Shown: one piece after another, positions 5,157 to 12,631 of the stretch
Position numbering within the stretch: position 1 is the first letter of the stretch
Layout of the letters: each line of letters begins with the position of its first letter
Assembly (NCBI GenBank): GCA_023250495.1
Contig: JAHFAP010000056.1
Span: 1-14,257 of the forward strand
Direction of reading: 5' to 3'
DNA: 14,257 nt
From: Deltaproteobacteria bacterium
GTDB lineage: Bacteria > Desulfobacterota > Binatia > UBA9968
Notes under the pieces: model-generated
Database searches by the model: none
Told to the model about the DNA's origin: nothing
Seen by the model: only the letters and a program-made list of their open reading frames with translations
Made by a program: the position numbers and the translations under genes

Positions 5157-7385
5157 ATGGAAAAGGGATCCAGGCTGAACCGAGAGATTCTAGGGGTGGC
5201 GATCCTCGTGCTTGCTCTGCTTCTTGCCTTAAGCCTTCTCTCTTACAGTCCGCGAGACCGGTCATTCAACACGCCTTCGGGAAGCCTGCCGACCCACAAC
5301 TGGGGCGGCATCGCCGGCGCCTACGTCGCAGATATCCTGCTGCAAGCTCTAGGACTCTCCTCCTATCTGCTTCCTCTCTTCCTCTTTACGCTCTCCTACG
5401 GCCTGTTTCGCGACTCTTACGAAGGTATCCGGCCAACAAAGCTGATCGGCGGCGCGCTTCTGCTCTGGAGCGCGGCAACTCTTCTGAGTCTTGTCCGCGC
5501 GGTTGAGGCCGGCCGGGACACCGGCGGCGTGATCGGCGATTTGACGGGCCAGTTCTTGGTCGCTCTCTTCGGCCGCGTAGGCGCCTACGTAATCGTCCTG
5601 CCCACCTTTTTTCTCTCTGTGGCGGCGGTCAGCCAGAGATCTCTCATCTCCTTCCTGGAGCGCGGGAAAAAGCATCTCGGCAGGCTCAACAAGTGGGCCA
5701 TCGTCTGCCTGGAGCGCATAAAAAAAACCTGGAGTGAAAGGAGACAAAGGGGCGAGAATACCAAGAAAGAGCAGCGCGAGTTCGTCCCACCGCCGATCGT
5801 GCTCAAAGAAGAATTGAAAGAGGAGCCGCCGAAGAGGGCGAGAAAAAAATCACCGCCGCCCCAGGCGCAGCTCGATTTTCCCGAAATCAGCCCGGGCTAT
5901 AAGCTGCCCTCGCCTGAACTCCTGGATGCTGCCGACGGGGAGCACATCAAGATAGATAAAGAAACGCTGGAGGCGAACTCTCTTATCCTGCAACGTAAGC
6001 TGGCGGATTTCGGCGTCGAGGGAGAGGTGGTCGCGGTCAAACCAGGGCCGGTCATCACGATGTATGAATTCAAGCCTGCCTCAGGCGTCAAAGTAAGGCG
6101 AATCGTCACGTTGGCCGACGACCTCTCCATGGCTCTGCGCGCGGTGAGCGTGCGCATCCTGGCGCCGATCCCTGGAGAGTCCGTGGTCGGCGTCGAGATA
6201 CCCAATCCGCGACGGGAGAAGGTCTTTTTGCGCCAGGTGATCGAGAGCGACGTCTATCAAAGCGCGGAATCGAAAGTGACCCTGGCGCTGGGCAAGGATA
6301 TCTCCGGCTCTACGTTTATCGCGGACCTGTCGCGCATGCCCCACCTGCTGGTGGCGGGCGCCACCGGCACTGGAAAGTCGGTCTCGATCAACGCCATGAT
6401 CCTCAGCATGCTCTACAAGGCCACTCCGCAGGACGTCCAGTTCATCATGATCGATCCCAAAATGCTGGAGCTGTCGATTTACGAGAATCTGCCCCACCTG
6501 ATCGTTCCGGTGGTGACCGACGCGAAGAAAGCCGCTGCGGCCCTGTTCTGGGCCATGGATGAGATGGACCGCCGATACCGGCTCATGCGCGACAAAGGGG
6601 CAAAGAACATCGACCACTACAACCGCCTGGTAGAGAAGGACAGCGCGGACAAGCGCAAGGTCATCGATCTCAACGAAGCGGAAGGCAGCGAGGAAATAGG
6701 CGGCGAGCTCGACGAGAAGGCCCCGCTGGTGCATGAGCGGCTTCCGCGCATCGTGATCGTGGTTGACGAACTGGCCGATCTGATGTTGACCGTGGGGAGG
6801 GACATCGAGGAGTACATTACCCGGCTGGCGCAGAAGGCCCGGTCCGCCGGGATCCATATGATCCTCGCCACCCAACGTCCGTCGGTGGACGTTATCACCG
6901 GCCTCATCAAGGCCAATTTCCCGGCCCGGATATCCTTTCAGGTGACGTCGCGCGTGGACTCTCGCACGATTCTCGATTCCATCGGCGCCGAGCGGCTTCT
7001 GGGGGACGGAGACATGCTCTTTTTGCCTCCTGGGACCGCGCGCCTCCGCCGCATCCACGGCGCCTACGTCTCAGACCAGGAAATCCGCAGATTGATGGAA
7101 TTCATCAACGAACAGGCGAAACCGCACTACCGGCTCGAGGTCTTCGAGGCGAAAAAGGAGATCGACGCGGGCGACGGAGATGACGAGTATGACGAGATGT
7201 ACGACCTGGCTGTGGAGTTGGTGACGGAGACGCAGCAGGCCTCGATCTCCATGATTCAAAGACGGCTGCGCGTAGGTTATAATCGCGCGGCGCGGATGAT
7301 CGAGCAGATGGAGAGGGACGGAGTAGTGAGCCCTGCAGACGGAGCCAAACCGCGAGAGGTGTATGCAAGAAAAATCGAGAATTAG
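5157..7385 (+). CDS. ftsK: DNA translocase FtsK/SpoIIIE
   Basis: A protein of 742 residues that pumps chromosomal DNA through the closing septum and aligns dif sites for resolution of chromosome dimers. About four transmembrane helices lie in residues 10-165, followed by a short Lys/Glu/Pro-rich linker (about 170-245), much shorter than in E. coli FtsK. The motor follows: Walker A GATGTGKS at 401-408, Walker B VIVVDE at 533-538, then ATQRPSVDVITGLIKANFP at 571-589. The C-terminal gamma domain (about 677-740, YDLAVELV then QRRLRVGYNRAARMIEQME) is a winged helix that reads the orienting sequence motifs. The ATG at 5157 has AAGGA 7 bases upstream and starts 36 bases after rnj. Its 3' end overlaps the lolA start by 23 bases. 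The complete motor and gamma domain indicate a working protein. Confidence 0.97.
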   Translation: MEKGSRLNREILGVAILVLALLLALSLLSYSPRDRSFNTPSGSLPTHNWGGIAGAYVADILLQALGLSSYLLPLFLFTLSYGLFRDSYEGIRPTKLIGGALLLWSAATLLSLVRAVEAGRDTGGVIGDLTGQFLVALFGRVGAYVIVLPTFFLSVAAVSQRSLISFLERGKKHLGRLNKWAIVCLERIKKTWSERRQRGENTKKEQREFVPPPIVLKEELKEEPPKRARKKSPPPQAQLDFPEISPGYKLPSPELLDAADGEHIKIDKETLEANSLILQRKLADFGVEGEVVAVKPGPVITMYEFKPASGVKVRRIVTLADDLSMALRAVSVRILAPIPGESVVGVEIPNPRREKVFLRQVIESDVYQSAESKVTLALGKDISGSTFIADLSRMPHLLVAGATGTGKSVSINAMILSMLYKATPQDVQFIMIDPKMLELSIYENLPHLIVPVVTDAKKAAAALFWAMDEMDRRYRLMRDKGAKNIDHYNRLVEKDSADKRKVIDLNEAEGSEEIGGELDEKAPLVHERLPRIVIVVDELADLMLTVGRDIEEYITRLAQKARSAGIHMILATQRPSVDVITGLIKANFPARISFQVTSRVDSRTILDSIGAERLLGDGDMLFLPPGTARLRRIHGAYVSDQEIRRLMEFINEQAKPHYRLEVFEAKKEIDAGDGDDEYDEMYDLAVELVTETQQASISMIQRRLRVGYNRAARMIEQMERDGVVSPADGAKPREVYARKIEN

Positions 7386-8079
7386 ACAGAGGCTTTTTCA
7401 ACAACCTGTTAGAAAACTGGTCCGCCTTGCCTTGTCTCTGATCTTCGCGGCGCCGCTTTTCCTTTCCGGCCCCCTTTTGGCCGCAGAGGAAAGCAAAAAC
7501 GAGGAGCAGGTTATCGAGGGGCTGCAGAAAAGCTACGAATCCGCTGTTGACTTCGTGGCGGATTTCCGGCAAGAGACAGAGCTTAAAACTCTCAACCGTA
7601 CGTTGAAGGCCTGGGGGAAGGTCTATTTCAAACGGCCCGGCAAGATGCTCTGGCGCTACGAGGAGCCGAAGGGCCAATGGGTCCTAGCAGACGGGAAGAG
7701 CCTCTATTTTTATCAGCCGGAGCAAGGGCAGGTCCTGAAAGCTCCGCTCAAGAACGCTTTCCACTCGGATGTCCCCCTCTCCTTCTTGCTCGGGATTGGC
7801 AACCTCAAAAGAGATTTCAAAGTCACCTTAAAAGGTCTGGAGGGAAACCAGTACATCCTGCAGCTCGGACCCAAGGGGGAATCGGGAGGAGTGGACGAGG
7901 TCCTGCTCGGCGTTGATCGGCAGGCCTTTGGAATCGACTGGGCCCGCATCCGTGATCCGGTGGAAAATGTGACCACCGTGCGCTTTTCCAACATGCGCAG
8001 AGGAGCAGGATTGAACGATTCGCTTTTCCGCCTCCAGGTTCCAGACGGCGTCGATGTCGTGGACATGGGGTCTAAATAG
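7363..8079 (+). CDS. lolA: Outer-membrane lipoprotein chaperone LolA
   Basis: A protein of 238 residues, periplasmic carrier of lipoproteins from the inner-membrane LolCDE exporter to the outer membrane. The first 40 or so residues are a signal peptide: a basic n-region of 21 residues, a hydrophobic core LALSLIFAAPLFLSG, and a cleavage site near LLAA/EES. The mature part shows the LolA pattern: FVADFRQETELKTLN, GKVYFKRPGKMLWRYEEPKGQWVLADGKSLYFY, and a C-terminal RFSNMRRGAGLNDSLFRLQVP. The ATG at 7363 lies inside the end of ftsK, with GAGAGG just upstream. A TTG at 7432 would also leave a hydrophobic start but has no binding site. Its TAG shares one base with the GTG start of rimO. Presence of LolA implies a Gram-negative envelope. 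Confidence 0.92.
   Translation: MQEKSRIRQRLFQQPVRKLVRLALSLIFAAPLFLSGPLLAAEESKNEEQVIEGLQKSYESAVDFVADFRQETELKTLNRTLKAWGKVYFKRPGKMLWRYEEPKGQWVLADGKSLYFYQPEQGQVLKAPLKNAFHSDVPLSFLLGIGNLKRDFKVTLKGLEGNQYILQLGPKGESGGVDEVLLGVDRQAFGIDWARIRDPVENVTTVRFSNMRRGAGLNDSLFRLQVPDGVDVVDMGSK
7395..7416. repeat. Imperfect inverted repeat just after the ftsK stop
   Basis: TTTTCAACA (7395-7403) pairs with TGTTAGAAAA (7407-7416) across a 3-base loop with a single bulged base. It begins 9 bases after the ftsK stop and lies in the lolA signal-peptide codons (LFQQPVRKL). The CTTTTTCAACA core resembles a motif I remember as recurrent between genes in deltaproteobacterial genomes, but this cannot be checked here. It may also act as an RNA hairpin near the ftsK-lolA junction. 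Confidence 0.3.
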
Positions 8080-9431
8080 TGACGGAGAAGGTTAGCATCG
8101 TCAGTCTCGGTTGCGCCCGCAACCTGGTCGACACGGAGGTCATGGCCGGGCTGCTGCGTGAGGCCGACTACGAAGTAATCGCTGAGGCCACGCAGGCCGA
8201 TATCATCCTGATCAACACCTGCAGCTTCATCGACGCCGCCAAAGAGGAATCGATCGACACCATTTTGGCAATGGCCCGCTTGAAGGAAGGAGGCAGGCTT
8301 CAGACCCTGGTTGTGGCCGGCTGCCTGCCGCAGAGGTATTCCGACGAGTTGGCCCGGGAGCTGCCCGAGGTGGATCTTTTTGTCGGAACCGGTGAGGTCC
8401 CCAGGATCGCGGAGATTCTCAAGTCCCACCGACAGAACAAAAAGCGACTGTACGTCGGTATTCCAAGTTATCTGTACGACCACGCCACGCCGAGGTTGCG
8501 CACCACTCCGTCCCACACCGCCTTTGTCAAGGTCTCGGAGGGTTGTGATCACAAGTGCGCTTTTTGCATTATCCCGCAGCTTCGGGGGCCGCACCGGAGC
8601 CGCCCCATCGATTCGATCGTCAACGAGACAAGAACGCTGGCTCAAGACGGGGTCAAGGAAATCAATCTCATCGCTCAAGACCTGACTGCCTACGGCCGGG
8701 AGCGTAGAGATGGCACGACTCTCTACGGCCTGCTCCGGGAATTGGTCTCGGTCCAGGGGATCGAGTGGATACGCCTCCTCTATGCCTATCCCAACTACCT
8801 CGACGATGCCCTGCTCGACCTCATTCGTGAGAGCGACAGGATTTGCAAATACGCCGACATACCTTTCCAGCACGTCAGCGGCCCGATCCTGAGACGAATG
8901 CGCAGGGGCAAAAGCGGCAGCGCCGTGCGTGAGGCGATTGACAAGCTTCGCAGGGCGATCCCGGAGATCACTCTGCGCACGTCGCTGATCGTCGGCTTCC
9001 CGGGAGAGACAGTGGATGAATTCCGAGAGCTGCTTGATTTCGTCGAGCAGGCGCAATTCGATCGCCTTGGCGTCTTCAAATATTCCAAGGAAGAAGGGAC
9101 CGCGGCGGCCTTGATGGAGGATCAGCTCCCGGAGGAAGTGAAGGAACAGCGTTGGCAGGAGTTGATGGAGCTTCAGGCGGGAATCTCCCGCAAAAAAAAT
9201 GAGGCCTTGATTGGAACCGCGCAGCGCGTTATAATCGATGGCCTTGATGGAGATACCGGAATGTTCCTCGGCCGCACTCAGGCCCACGCCCCGGAAGTGG
9301 ATGGGGCGGTCTATATGAACCACGGAACGGCGGAAAACGGCCAAATGAAAATCGCACCCGGGCACTTTATGAACATAAAAATAACCCAGGCTTTGGATTA
9401 CGATCTGATTGGTGAAATGACCCATGGCTAA
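8079..9431 (+). CDS. rimO: Ribosomal protein S12 methylthiotransferase RimO
   Basis: A protein of 450 residues, a radical-SAM enzyme that adds a methylthio group to a conserved aspartate of ribosomal protein S12. The N-terminal UPF0004 domain carries the auxiliary iron-sulfur cluster ligands C12 (SLGCARNLVDTE), C48 (INTCSF) and C82 (AGCLPQRY). The radical-SAM motif CxxxCxxC is at C156, C160 and C163 (SEGCDHKCAFCIIP). PFQHVSGPILRRMRRG (262-277) is typical of RimO rather than MiaB, and a TRAM domain covers about 376-447. Start is a GTG at 8079 sharing one base with the lolA stop (TAGTG), so translation is probably coupled. The stop overlaps the next gene by 8 bases. Confidence 0.97.
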   Translation: MTEKVSIVSLGCARNLVDTEVMAGLLREADYEVIAEATQADIILINTCSFIDAAKEESIDTILAMARLKEGGRLQTLVVAGCLPQRYSDELARELPEVDLFVGTGEVPRIAEILKSHRQNKKRLYVGIPSYLYDHATPRLRTTPSHTAFVKVSEGCDHKCAFCIIPQLRGPHRSRPIDSIVNETRTLAQDGVKEINLIAQDLTAYGRERRDGTTLYGLLRELVSVQGIEWIRLLYAYPNYLDDALLDLIRESDRICKYADIPFQHVSGPILRRMRRGKSGSAVREAIDKLRRAIPEITLRTSLIVGFPGETVDEFRELLDFVEQAQFDRLGVFKYSKEEGTAAALMEDQLPEEVKEQRWQELMELQAGISRKKNEALIGTAQRVIIDGLDGDTGMFLGRTQAHAPEVDGAVYMNHGTAENGQMKIAPGHFMNIKITQALDYDLIGEMTHG

Positions 9432-9900
9432 AACCAAACCCAATCCTACCCAGGACAAGAAACTCAGAAAGGAATTCCTCAAAAAGGCCGCGGAGACGCT
9501 GCTCGATACCAAGAAGCAGCTGCTCCACGAGATTCAGGAGCGGGTCAAAGAGGAGACGGAGGGGAGCAAAGACGAGGGGCGCGACACCTACGACCTGGCG
9601 AGCGACGAGAGAGATCGCGAGATCAACTTCATCCTGACCGATCGTGAAAGGGAAAAACTGCTCGGGATCGACGAGGCCCTGCAGCGCATTAAGGACAAGA
9701 CCTACGGGATCTGCGAGTGCGGCTGTGAGAACTGCGAGGGGGAAATCCGGCTTGGGCGGCTGCAGCTTCTGCCTTTCACCCGGTTGTGCGTGAGGTGCCA
9801 GGAAGAGATGGAAAAGGAGAGCAAGCTGCAAAAGAGATTTGAAGATGAGAGAACCTACCGCAAGCTGGCGATCACGGACACCGAAGAAGACGTTTTTTAG
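9424..9900 (+). CDS. DksA/TraR-family zinc-finger transcription factor
   Basis: A protein of 158 residues, similar in size to DksA (151 in E. coli), which binds the RNA polymerase secondary channel and with ppGpp tunes rRNA and stress promoters. The first 90 residues are charged and helical, fitting the coiled coil, with an acidic turn YDLASDERDRE at 56-66 in the place of the DksA tip. The C4 finger is C101-x2-C104, 17 residues, then C122-x2-C125. Two more cysteines, C97 and C99, precede it, and four residues are added compared with the usual YGICxxCG start of the finger. The ATG at 9424 overlaps rimO by 8 bases and is the last gene of the cluster; the next gene faces it from 6 bases away. 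The family is sure; whether it acts as a true DksA is inferred. Confidence 0.9.
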   Translation: MAKTKPNPTQDKKLRKEFLKKAAETLLDTKKQLLHEIQERVKEETEGSKDEGRDTYDLASDERDREINFILTDREREKLLGIDEALQRIKDKTYGICECGCENCEGEIRLGRLQLLPFTRLCVRCQEEMEKESKLQKRFEDERTYRKLAITDTEEDVF

Positions 9901-9906
9901 TCCCGC

Positions 9907-10437
9907 TCAAAACACGTACTGCAGGACTCTCTTCCCCAAGACGAACATAAGCACAAGCCAGGTTACGGGCAGCGATACCAAGACCGTGAGAGCTGCCTTC
10001 GTCGAGTCCAGATTGTGAACCCTTCCTGCGCCGAGAAAAATGAGATAAAAAGTGTAAACAAAGGCAAGGACTCCCAAGTAAGGCAGCCAGGCCAAGACTA
10101 GACAAGCGCCGGCATAGGCGCAAACCCGCACCGTCCCTTCGTAGTCACCCTTTCCCTGGAAGAGCGTCTGAGCGACGAGCATCAAAATGCCTGGACCCAG
10201 AACGTAGGCGAGGACGACCAGAAAAAAAGACACCACCGCCAGCGTCATGGTCTCGGCCACGATCACTCTCAAGAGGAGATAGACCACTCCACAAATGGCT
10301 AGAAAAAAAATGGGCTTGTCAAAGCCCCCGCTTGACGGCATCTCCCGATAGAATCCCTGAGGATCCGTCATGATCTTCTTCCAGACTCTCAGGAACCCCT
10401 TGGGGCCTTCTTGGGGAAGAAACTCGTTGTCGCTCAT
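9907..10437 (-). CDS. Yip1-family integral membrane protein
   Basis: A protein of 176 residues with four or five predicted transmembrane helices (about 42-62, 66-93, 108-138 as one long or two short, 147-168) after a soluble N-terminus of 40 residues that reads FLRVWKKIMTDPQGFYREMP. That opening, with an aromatic and DPxxFYREMP, and the later GDYEGTVRVCAYA segment are typical of bacterial Yip1-domain proteins. Their function in bacteria is not established; membrane organisation or envelope stress has been suggested only by analogy with eukaryotic Yip1. The ATG at 10437 has GGGAGGGG directly upstream. Its stop is 6 bases from that of the dksA-like gene, with no room for a terminator. It diverges from the glycerate kinase gene by 32 bases. 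Confidence 0.8.
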   Translation of the reverse strand: MSDNEFLPQEGPKGFLRVWKKIMTDPQGFYREMPSSGGFDKPIFFLAICGVVYLLLRVIVAETMTLAVVSFFLVVLAYVLGPGILMLVAQTLFQGKGDYEGTVRVCAYAGACLVLAWLPYLGVLAFVYTFYLIFLGAGRVHNLDSTKAALTVLVSLPVTWLVLMFVLGKRVLQYVF

Positions 10438-10469
10438 AACCCCTCCCGGGGACGTCTGCGATCGGCTGC

Positions 10470-11855
10470 ATGAACAATATAGATGAAAAAAGCCTTGAGA
10501 AGCAAGGTCCCTGGACCTTGAGGGAGAGGCAAGCGACGAGCGCGCTTGAGCAGATCTATGAGGCGGCTGTGAGCGCAGCTCAACCCTCGCACCTCTTAGA
10601 GCGGCACTTAAAAGTTTCCGCTGACGCTCTCGTCATCGAGACTGATAGGGGCCGCTATCGCTTTCCGCTGGGCGGCAAGGTTTACTTGGTGGGCGTGGGA
10701 AAAGGGGCTGACCTATCCGCGCCGGTCTGGGACAGGCTGCTGAACAAGAGGCTCGAGCAGGGGATCTTCATTGTCAGAGAGCGGATTTTTCGCAACCGCT
10801 TAAAGCGCATCGCCATCTCAATGGCGGGACATCCGCTCCCGGACGAAAGAGGATTGATGGCTACTCAGAGATGTCTTCGGATGTTGCGTGGAGCGGGACC
10901 CAACGATTGCGTCATTTTTTTCTTGATGGGAGGCGCCTCATCGCTCCTGGTGCAACCCGCAAGTGGCATCACGTTGGCAGATAAGCAGGCGGCCACAGTC
11001 GCGCTTCTGAAAAGCGGCATGGACATCGCGGAGATCAACTGCGTGCGCAAGCATCTTTCCACGATCAAAGCAGGCGGGCTCTTGCGCGCCGCCTACCCGG
11101 CCAGAGCCATTACGCTTGCGATATCCGATGTGATCGGCGATGACCCTACCGTGATCGGCTCCGCGCCGGGCTTTCACGATCCCACAACCTTCGGGGAGGC
11201 CTGGAAGATTTTAGCGAAGCACAACCTGCTGAACAGGATTCCCAAATCCGTGAAGATCCACCTGTCGCGCGGGGTTCGGGGAGAGATTCCAGACACCTTA
11301 AAACCCGGAAGCATGCTTTCGAGCCGAAGCCCATTTGTGGTGCTGGCCAACAACAGGGACTCTCTTACGGCGGCCAAAAGTAGGGCGGAATCTCTGGGCT
11401 TCGCTGCAACTGTTATTACCGCTGATCTCAGTGGGGACGCTCAGACCAGGGCGAGAGAAATCTGCATGAGGCTCAAGTCAATCTTAAGCGGAAAGAGGTC
11501 GCGCCTAAGGCCCCGCTGTTTTCTGCTCGGGGGCGAGACAACCGTCAGGGTCAGAGGAAAGGGATTGGGGGGAAGAAACCAGGAATTCGCCCTGGCGAGC
11601 GCAATAGAACTGCGCGGCCGCCGCGGGCTTTATCTGCTCAGCGCCGCCAGTGATGGCAGCGATGGACCTACCGATGCCGCTGGCGCCTTTGTGGGCGGAG
11701 ACACTTTCGCTCGGGCCGGGAGCTTGGGGCTCGATCCTTACCAGGCCCTGCGCGACAACGATTCCTACCATTTTTTCAAACGCTTGGGAGATCTTTTTCG
11801 CCCGGGACCAACCGGAACGAATGTCCTAGACTTCATCATCGCGCTGCTATACTGA
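10470..11855 (+). CDS. Glycerate kinase, type 2 (MOFRL/DUF4147 family)
   Basis: A protein of 461 residues that phosphorylates D-glycerate to 2-phosphoglycerate in the family I recall (glycerate 2-kinase, EC 2.7.1.165), feeding C3 compounds into lower glycolysis. The N-terminal domain has VGVGKGA (74-80), AGHPLPDERG (119-128), MGGASSLL (153-160) and INCVRKHLSTIKAGG (189-203), then SDVIGDDPTVIGSAPG (219-234). The MOFRL domain has LLGGETTVRVRGKGLGGRNQEFA (352-374), SDGSDGPTDAAGAF (394-407) and NDSYHFF near 430-436, ending GPTGTNVLD. These are the family landmarks in full order, so the gene is complete. The MGGASSLL segment replaces the more usual SGGGSALL. No clear ribosome-binding site precedes the ATG at 10470; it is the first Met and matches family length. 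It stands alone on the plus strand, ahead of a strong inverted repeat. Confidence 0.93.
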   Translation: MNNIDEKSLEKQGPWTLRERQATSALEQIYEAAVSAAQPSHLLERHLKVSADALVIETDRGRYRFPLGGKVYLVGVGKGADLSAPVWDRLLNKRLEQGIFIVRERIFRNRLKRIAISMAGHPLPDERGLMATQRCLRMLRGAGPNDCVIFFLMGGASSLLVQPASGITLADKQAATVALLKSGMDIAEINCVRKHLSTIKAGGLLRAAYPARAITLAISDVIGDDPTVIGSAPGFHDPTTFGEAWKILAKHNLLNRIPKSVKIHLSRGVRGEIPDTLKPGSMLSSRSPFVVLANNRDSLTAAKSRAESLGFAATVITADLSGDAQTRAREICMRLKSILSGKRSRLRPRCFLLGGETTVRVRGKGLGGRNQEFALASAIELRGRRGLYLLSAASDGSDGPTDAAGAFVGGDTFARAGSLGLDPYQALRDNDSYHFFKRLGDLFRPGPTGTNVLDFIIALLY

Positions 11856-11951
11856 ATCAACACCGGGTACTTTCTCAGCACGCGATGGACACGAAAAAAC
11901 ACCTGTCCCGACACGAGACAGCCGCGCTAAAAAGTAGGAGTCTTACGGTCG

Positions 11952-11993
11952 AAGCTGGGCAGGCTTCAACTGAGATCGAAGCCTGCCCAGCTT
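11952..11993. terminator. Perfect 16-bp inverted repeat between convergent genes
   Basis: AAGCTGGGCAGGCTTC (11952-11967) and GAAGCCTGCCCAGCTT (11978-11993) form a perfect 16-bp stem with a 10-base loop, between the stop of glycerate kinase and that of the exported protein. Such a stem could end transcription from both sides, but neither strand has a U-tract after it. Each arm is itself almost self-complementary (GAAGC and GCTTC at its ends), so two small hairpins could form instead of one. It could also be a dispersed repeat unit. The 96 bases before it hold nothing recognised. Confidence 0.5.
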
Positions 11994-12021
11994 TAGGACA
12001 ACGTCTGAAATAAACGGTGAG

Positions 12022-12387
12022 TTACTCGCCTTTGGCGGCCCTGAATTCCATCTTGGTGACTACTTTTTGTTCACCCTTGGTCATGTATTCCACGTCCGCC
12101 GAAGAGCCGAGGCCAACTTCACCCATCTTGACATCTTTCTCTTCCAGTTGGGTCACCTTGGTCTTCTGGTCGAAGTCCAGCGTGATCAGCTTGCCTTCCT
12201 TGGTAACGAGAATCATGTAGTTCTTCTCGGTGTCCAGCAGCCCTACGTCGCCTTTCGCTTTCTCGGCCTTCGCCTTTTCTTCAGCTTTCTTTTCTTCCTT
12301 TTTCTGTTCCTGTGCTGTTAAAGGGAAACTAAGAACAAGAGAAAGTGAAATAGACAGCGCGGCCAACAACAGCCAGTTCCGCTTCAT
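12022..12387 (-). CDS. Small exported protein of unknown function
   Basis: A protein of 121 residues. Residues 1-25 are a clear signal peptide (MKRN, then a hydrophobic core to PLTAQ), with cleavage probably after residue 25. Residues 26-46 are almost all Lys, Glu and Ala (KKEEKKAEEKAKAEKAK) and may be a spacer or coil. Residues 47-115 look like a small beta-rich domain, DVGLLDTEKNYMILVTKEGK, then LDFDQKTKVTQL and SADVEYMTKGEQKVVTKMEF. That pattern is frequent in short secreted proteins of many bacteria but I cannot name the family. No cysteine for a lipid anchor is seen, so it should be periplasmic. The start is set at the ATG at 12387 because AAAGGAGG lies 11 bases upstream and the signal peptide begins there; an earlier TTG at 12411 would precede that site. 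It diverges from the response regulator gene. Confidence 0.8.
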   Translation of the reverse strand: MKRNWLLLAALSISLSLVLSFPLTAQEQKKEEKKAEEKAKAEKAKGDVGLLDTEKNYMILVTKEGKLITLDFDQKTKVTQLEEKDVKMGEVGLGSSADVEYMTKGEQKVVTKMEFRAAKGE

Positions 12388-12544
12388 CGGTAGAGTATCC
12401 TCCTTTGCCAATCAAGTGCTGTAGCGTAGAAGTAGTCGAGGGGATGGAATTCCGCAATACTCTTTAGGTAGGATTTTTCGCCTCCCACCTGCAGCTTTCG
12501 AAACCAATGTAGGACTAGAGTCGTAGCCGAGTTGAAAGAAAAAT

Positions 12545-12595
12545 AGCTCGAGCTGCCCGAGAAAACTTGGCTTGCTGAGAAAATTCAGGTATCTT
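12545..12595 (+). promoter_or_regulatory. Possible promoter of the two-component genes with an upstream palindrome
   Basis: TTGGCT (12567-12572) and TATCTT (12590-12595) are separated by 17 bases and would give a leader of about 30 bases before the response regulator ATG. A perfect 10-base palindrome AGCTCGAGCT (12545-12554) lies 12 bases upstream of the -35 box and could bind a regulator. Neither box is close to consensus in its last bases. For the divergent exported-protein gene no convincing promoter was seen in the remaining gap (12388-12544). Confidence 0.35.
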
Positions 12596-12631
12596 GCGCT
12601 TGGCCTTGTGCTCGGCTTCAACGGAGGAAGA

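Noticed and set aside
6081..7058. A 325-codon open frame on the minus strand across ftsK
   Set aside because: It lies wholly opposite the conserved FtsK motor domain, and its His/Arg/Asp-rich translation has no family pattern.
7713..9512. A 599-codon open frame on the minus strand across lolA and rimO
   Set aside because: It is antisense to two genes with clear families, its translation shows no recognised motif, and such long frames are common opposite GC-rich coding sequence.
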